Part shown: positions 60,883-64,000 of the stretch, in pieces
How the letters are laid out: every line of letters begins with the position of its first letter
Position numbering within the stretch: the stretch's first letter is position 1
Assembly (NCBI GenBank): GCA_910578115.1
Contig: CAJTPO010000005.1
Location: 83,483-147,482, forward strand
Direction: 5' to 3'
Length of the DNA stretch: 64,000 nucleotides
Source of the DNA: an uncultured Lachnospiraceae bacterium
GTDB taxonomy: Bacteria; Bacillota; Clostridia; Lachnospirales; Lachnospiraceae
Position numbers and translations under genes: made by a program
The notes under the pieces: generated by a model
Databases searched by the model: none
Seen by the model: only the letters and a program-made list of their open reading frames with translations
What the model was told of the DNA's origin: nothing

Positions 60883-63450
60883 TTACTTCTTTATGACATA
60901 CTGCCGTATGATCGCTTTTAACAGTTCCACATTGACCGGCTTCGCCAGATGAACATTCATCCCCGCCCGCAATGCCTCCTTTTCATCCTCCGCAAACGCG
61001 TTGGCCGTCATGGCTATGATCGGTATCTCTCCTGCATCCTGACGGTTCATCGCCCGGATCGCCTTCGTCGCCTCATAACCGTTCATCACCGGCATCTGTA
61101 CATCCATCAATATCGCATCGAATTCGCCCTCGGCGGAAGCCGCAAAGCGCTCCACCGCCAGCTGTCCGTTTTCCACGATCTCGCAGGCCGCATTCTCAAT
61201 CGCCAGAATTTCCCGCAGAATCTCCGCATTGATCTCATTATCCTCCGCTGCCAGGAAATACAGCCCTTCCAGGCTTTCCCCTCTCTCTTTCACGTCCTCC
61301 TGCTCTGCCGTTCCACCGCTCTGCAGCCTTACCACCTTTTCTTTCAGCGCTGACACAAAAAACGGCTTCGCCATGATCGCTGTCTTTTTCAGCAGTGGCA
61401 CCTGTACTTCTTCCTCACTTTCTGTCACGAACAGGAGCAGTGCCTCCGGCATACATTCTCTGATCTGTTCCGCTGTCTGCGCCGCGTCCAGCTCCGGTAC
61501 ATCACAGTCTACCAGAACGAGTCCATATCCTCCCCCGTCCATATCAGCTTCCCGCACAAGACGCATGGCCTCCCCGGCATCCTGCGCCGTATCTACCGCC
61601 ACATCCATGTCCTGCATAAGCTGCTTTATATTCTCTGCGCACTGCGCATCGCCATCCAGTACCAGCATTCTGGAAATTCCGCTTTCCCTCCAGAATCGTC
61701 TGTCCGTCTGCTCTTCCGGAATCCGGAATTCCAGATCTACCCGGAACAGACTTCCTTTGTTCACCTCACTGGAAACATCAATCGTTCCGCCCATAAGCTC
61801 TACGATATTCTTCGTGATCGCCATGCCGAGACCCGTTCCCTGCACTTTATTCGTAGTGCTGTTTTCCGCCCTCGTAAACGCGTCAAAAATCCGCTCCAGA
61901 TATTCCGGCGTCATGCCGTACCCGTCGTCTTCCACTTCGATCTTGATATGCTCAAACTGGCTGGAACGCTGTTTCAGCCCGATGATCCGGAACCAGATAT
62001 TGCCGCCCACCGGCGTATACTTCACCGCATTGGAAAGCAGATTGATCAGAACCTGATTGATCCTTGTCTCGTCTCCCAGCAGATATTCATGCTTCACACC
62101 GGACACTGTCACATGGAACTTCTGCTCTCTGGCCTTAGCCATCGGCCGGATGATCGCATCTACGGAGGAAACCATATCATTTAAGGTAAATTCTTCCACC
62201 GAAAGCACCACCTTGCCGCTTTCGATCTTGGAGACATCCAGAACATCATTGATCAGACTCAAAAGATGCTGCCCGGACTGCGTGATCTTCTTCGTATACT
62301 CCCTCACCTTATCCGGGTTCTCCGCGTCCCTGTCCAACAGCATGGTAAAACCGAGCACCGCATTCATCGGTGTCCGGATATCATGTGACATGTTCGAAAG
62401 AAACATCGTCTTGGAATTGCTCGCAGCCTGCGCTGCCTGAAGCGCCTCCGCCAGCTGCCTGTTGTAGATTTCCCGTTCTTCCTCCTGCTCTTTTCTGATC
62501 CTGATCTGCTCCCTCTGGCTGAAATAGTATAAAATGCAGCACAGGAAAAAGGCGATCAACATCACTGCGACCACAATGAAAATATTCTGATTGACGGTCC
62601 TCCCTTCCTGCTGGATCGCCTCGACCGGCACATAACCGATCAGATAAACAGTCCCGTCATTCACGGACCACATATAATTCAGTGACTTCTTGTTCCGGAT
62701 ATCATGATGAAACATGATATTCCTGCCTTCTCTCAGACACGCTTCCACCTCTGCCAGCAGGCTCTCATCCTGAATATCATTCGCCCGATAGAAATCCTGC
62801 AGGTTCAGGTGTCCCGCATCCCGCTCCCCCATCCCCTTGGGTTTCAGCACAAGACGCTCTGTCTCCGCATCCATAAGATACAGCATCGCCTTCTGATTGT
62901 AAAATCCGGCCGGGAGGGAACTGTCCAGATAATCATAGACATATTCCACATAGAGCGTGGCTGTTTCCTCGCCATCGCTTACGACAGGGCACTTGATCGT
63001 ATATGCCCATGTCCCCATATAATTTACATAGGACTGGGAAATGGCCAGACCATCCACTGTCCCGCCGGCAGAAAAATCAAGCTCCTTAGCCGTAAATACT
63101 GTTCCGTCATCGGAGATCCCTTCTGATTCCCCCGCATAGATCAACGAAATCCTCGCCATCGTCTGGCTGCCGCTGTAAGCACGCAGATGCTGTTCCGGAT
63201 CCTCCGCCGACGCAAACTCCTGCGCCATCAGCTTTTGAAATTCCGCCTCTTTGTTCAAAATCGCTTCGATCGTACACTTGATCAGATCCAGACTCTCACT
63301 CAGATTCTGGACCGCGGATTGAGACATCTCCACAGAAATTTTCCGTGATACGGAAAACACCACCACACCCAAAATACTGAATACCAAAATAATAGAAAAA
63401 AGCAGCGAAAGCCCTTTATCTATCTTTCTTTTGCCCTGTTTCCCTTTCAT
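60883..63450 (-). CDS. membrane hybrid histidine kinase with two receiver domains
   Basis: A 855-residue sensor. Transmembrane helix 1 (LSLLFSIILVFSILGVVVF), an extracellular region of Cache type to about 285, helix 2 (IFIVVAVMLIAFFLCCILYY), HisKA with MSHDIRTPMNAV (His near 354), HATPase_c (NLLSNAVKYT, EDDGYGM, GTGLGMA). A first receiver keeps Asp in VLVDCDVP but has a weakened acidic pair; the second is intact (AAEDNEIN, ILMDVQMP with Asp near 784, HLAKPVN). GGGGAA precedes the ATG. It is followed by a solute-binding lipoprotein in the same operon. Confidence 0.93.
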   Translation of the reverse strand: MKGKQGKRKIDKGLSLLFSIILVFSILGVVVFSVSRKISVEMSQSAVQNLSESLDLIKCTIEAILNKEAEFQKLMAQEFASAEDPEQHLRAYSGSQTMARISLIYAGESEGISDDGTVFTAKELDFSAGGTVDGLAISQSYVNYMGTWAYTIKCPVVSDGEETATLYVEYVYDYLDSSLPAGFYNQKAMLYLMDAETERLVLKPKGMGERDAGHLNLQDFYRANDIQDESLLAEVEACLREGRNIMFHHDIRNKKSLNYMWSVNDGTVYLIGYVPVEAIQQEGRTVNQNIFIVVAVMLIAFFLCCILYYFSQREQIRIRKEQEEEREIYNRQLAEALQAAQAASNSKTMFLSNMSHDIRTPMNAVLGFTMLLDRDAENPDKVREYTKKITQSGQHLLSLINDVLDVSKIESGKVVLSVEEFTLNDMVSSVDAIIRPMAKAREQKFHVTVSGVKHEYLLGDETRINQVLINLLSNAVKYTPVGGNIWFRIIGLKQRSSQFEHIKIEVEDDGYGMTPEYLERIFDAFTRAENSTTNKVQGTGLGMAITKNIVELMGGTIDVSSEVNKGSLFRVDLEFRIPEEQTDRRFWRESGISRMLVLDGDAQCAENIKQLMQDMDVAVDTAQDAGEAMRLVREADMDGGGYGLVLVDCDVPELDAAQTAEQIRECMPEALLLFVTESEEEVQVPLLKKTAIMAKPFFVSALKEKVVRLQSGGTAEQEDVKERGESLEGLYFLAAEDNEINAEILREILAIENAACEIVENGQLAVERFAASAEGEFDAILMDVQMPVMNGYEATKAIRAMNRQDAGEIPIIAMTANAFAEDEKEALRAGMNVHLAKPVNVELLKAIIRQYVIKK

Positions 63451-63512
63451 TTCTGTTCCCCATTTACATTTTCATGGCTTTCACAAAATACACCATATAT
63501 GTTCTTGGTCTT

Positions 63513-63541
63513 ATATTATCACGAATCTATGTCGGAAACAA
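63513..63541 (-). promoter_or_regulatory. predicted promoter of the kinase/binding-protein operon
   Basis: Minus strand TTGTTT (63541-63536), a 17-base spacer and TAATAT (63518-63513), about 63 bases before the kinase start. Confidence 0.5.
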
Positions 63542-63555
63542 GCGCAAAGCCAAAT

Positions 63556-63593
63556 GCAAACAGACAGCCCAAACGCGTGGTCTGTCTGTTTGC
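63556..63593 (-). terminator. possible terminator hairpin downstream of the group II intron
   Basis: GCAAACAGACAG (63556-63567) and CTGTCTGTTTGC (63582-63593), perfect 12-base arms. The minus-strand tail (ATTTGGCTTT) is only moderately T-rich, so the role is uncertain. Confidence 0.4.
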
Positions 63594-63654
63594 TACAGTA
63601 TAATAACAGGAACTTCCTTCGCACTCTACCTTGTCGGCATCTGAAAACCGGGTC

Positions 63655-63724
63655 GAGTAGACTTCCCCCTTGCGAAGGAAGCCCCTCTACAGAACCCGGC
63701 GTGCGGCTTTCCCGCACCGGGCTC
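63655..63724 (-). mobile_element. group II intron 3' end (domains V and VI)
   Basis: On the minus strand domain V starts GAGCCCGGTGCGGGAAAG at 63724 and ends in CGGGTTCTG at about 63690, the conserved hairpin. It is followed by the domain VI stem GTAGAGGGGCTTCC with GGGGGAAGTCTAC (to about 63655). It lies just downstream of the maturase gene. The exact 3' splice site was not fixed. Confidence 0.8.
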
Positions 63725-63748
63725 CTTACAAAGCTAATACATCAACAG

Positions 63749-64000
63749 TTATCCATAGATACTGACATAAATTCTTGGCTTCTCCAGAGGAAATTGTTTC
63801 ATAAGCCCACCAAATTCCTCCCATGTGTAGCTCCTTCTCTGACTTCGACGATTGAGCCAGTAAAACAGGCTCTTTTCCACTCTATACTGAAAATTACCAA
63901 GACTTTTCGAGTTGTCAGTTATTCCATAATAATGGTAATACCCCACCAGTATCTGATTCAGTTTTGCAATGATATCCTTAACCGGCCATATCCTCATATC
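63749..64000 (-). CDS. ltrA: group II intron reverse transcriptase/maturase, C-terminal end only
   Basis: The last 83 codons of a gene that begins beyond the window. The sequence includes LNQILVGYYHYYGITDNSKS and FYWLNRRSQRRSYTWEEF and ends PLEKPRIYVSIYG, which is the typical end of the maturase (X) domain of LtrA-type proteins; the reverse transcriptase part lies outside. The TAA at 63751-63749 is followed by intron domains V and VI, so this intron end looks intact. Whether the whole element is functional cannot be judged here. Confidence 0.85.
   Translation of the reverse strand, partial: DMRIWPVKDIIAKLNQILVGYYHYYGITDNSKSLGNFQYRVEKSLFYWLNRRSQRRSYTWEEFGGLMKQFPLEKPRIYVSIYG

Overview
The window looks like chromosome of a Gram-positive, gut-type Clostridia, most likely Lachnospiraceae. 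The grounds are a T-box leader in front of ileS, an orphan Spo0A-type DNA-binding domain, BlaR1/BlaI-type regulation, hybrid sensor kinases in the style of this family, DUF3048, DUF4869 and DUF5655 proteins, and strong AGGAGG-type ribosome binding sites. The genus cannot be fixed from the sequence alone.

Layout. 1-3.4 kb: a Gfo/Idh/MocA oxidoreductase (cut by the window edge) divergent from an AraC regulator, then an Rpn-type nuclease. 3.4-10 kb: glycogen phosphorylase and isoleucyl-tRNA synthetase on the minus strand, ileS having a long leader with an Ile-specific T-box and inserted repeats. 10-18.4 kb: an acetyltransferase, two hybrid histidine kinases, and a BlaR1/BlaI pair with its operator region. 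18.5-24.7 kb: an FGGY sugar kinase, a NUDIX/nucleoside-phosphorylase pair, mutM, a shrunken AAA-ATPase remnant, a C39-like protein, and an MFS exporter behind a leader-peptide attenuator. 24.7-34.4 kb: an AI-2E family transporter, a chemotaxis receptor, a run of small plus-strand genes (YbaK, DUF5655, GNAT, DUF3788, a membrane-anchored MerR), then a minus-strand block with a P-loop/TOPRIM-like protein coupled to DUF4869 and a DUF234-type ATPase. 34.7-39.6 kb: nicotinate phosphoribosyltransferase, DegV, an Eis-like acetyltransferase and an alcohol dehydrogenase carrying an in-frame palindromic insertion.

39.6-57.5 kb is a minus-strand surface-polysaccharide locus. It encodes dTDP-rhamnose and GDP-fucose synthesis (rfbD, gmd, fcl), a priming sugar transferase, a Wzz-like protein, an EpsG-type polymerase, six glycosyltransferases of families GT2/GT4, a GtrB-like polyprenyl-phosphate glycosyltransferase, two GT-C-like membrane proteins and an orphan Spo0A DNA-binding domain. 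No Wzx flippase is visible, so export must use genes elsewhere. Its promoter sits inside nested inverted repeats at 57.65 kb.

57.9-64 kb: a DUF3048 lipoprotein, tRNA-Cys and tRNA-Glu, a lone solute-binding lipoprotein directly downstream of a third hybrid kinase, and the 3' end of a group II intron with its maturase gene running off the window.

Points most worth following: a dispersed multi-hairpin repeat family that has entered the ileS leader, intergenic regions and, in frame, the alcohol dehydrogenase gene; a promoter-proximal repeat (consensus TATAGTWAACGACAT) in three intergenic regions; the DUF4869/P-loop-TOPRIM-like pair; the MFS attenuator; and the orphan Spo0A domain in the polysaccharide locus. 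No CRISPR array, prophage or rRNA was seen.
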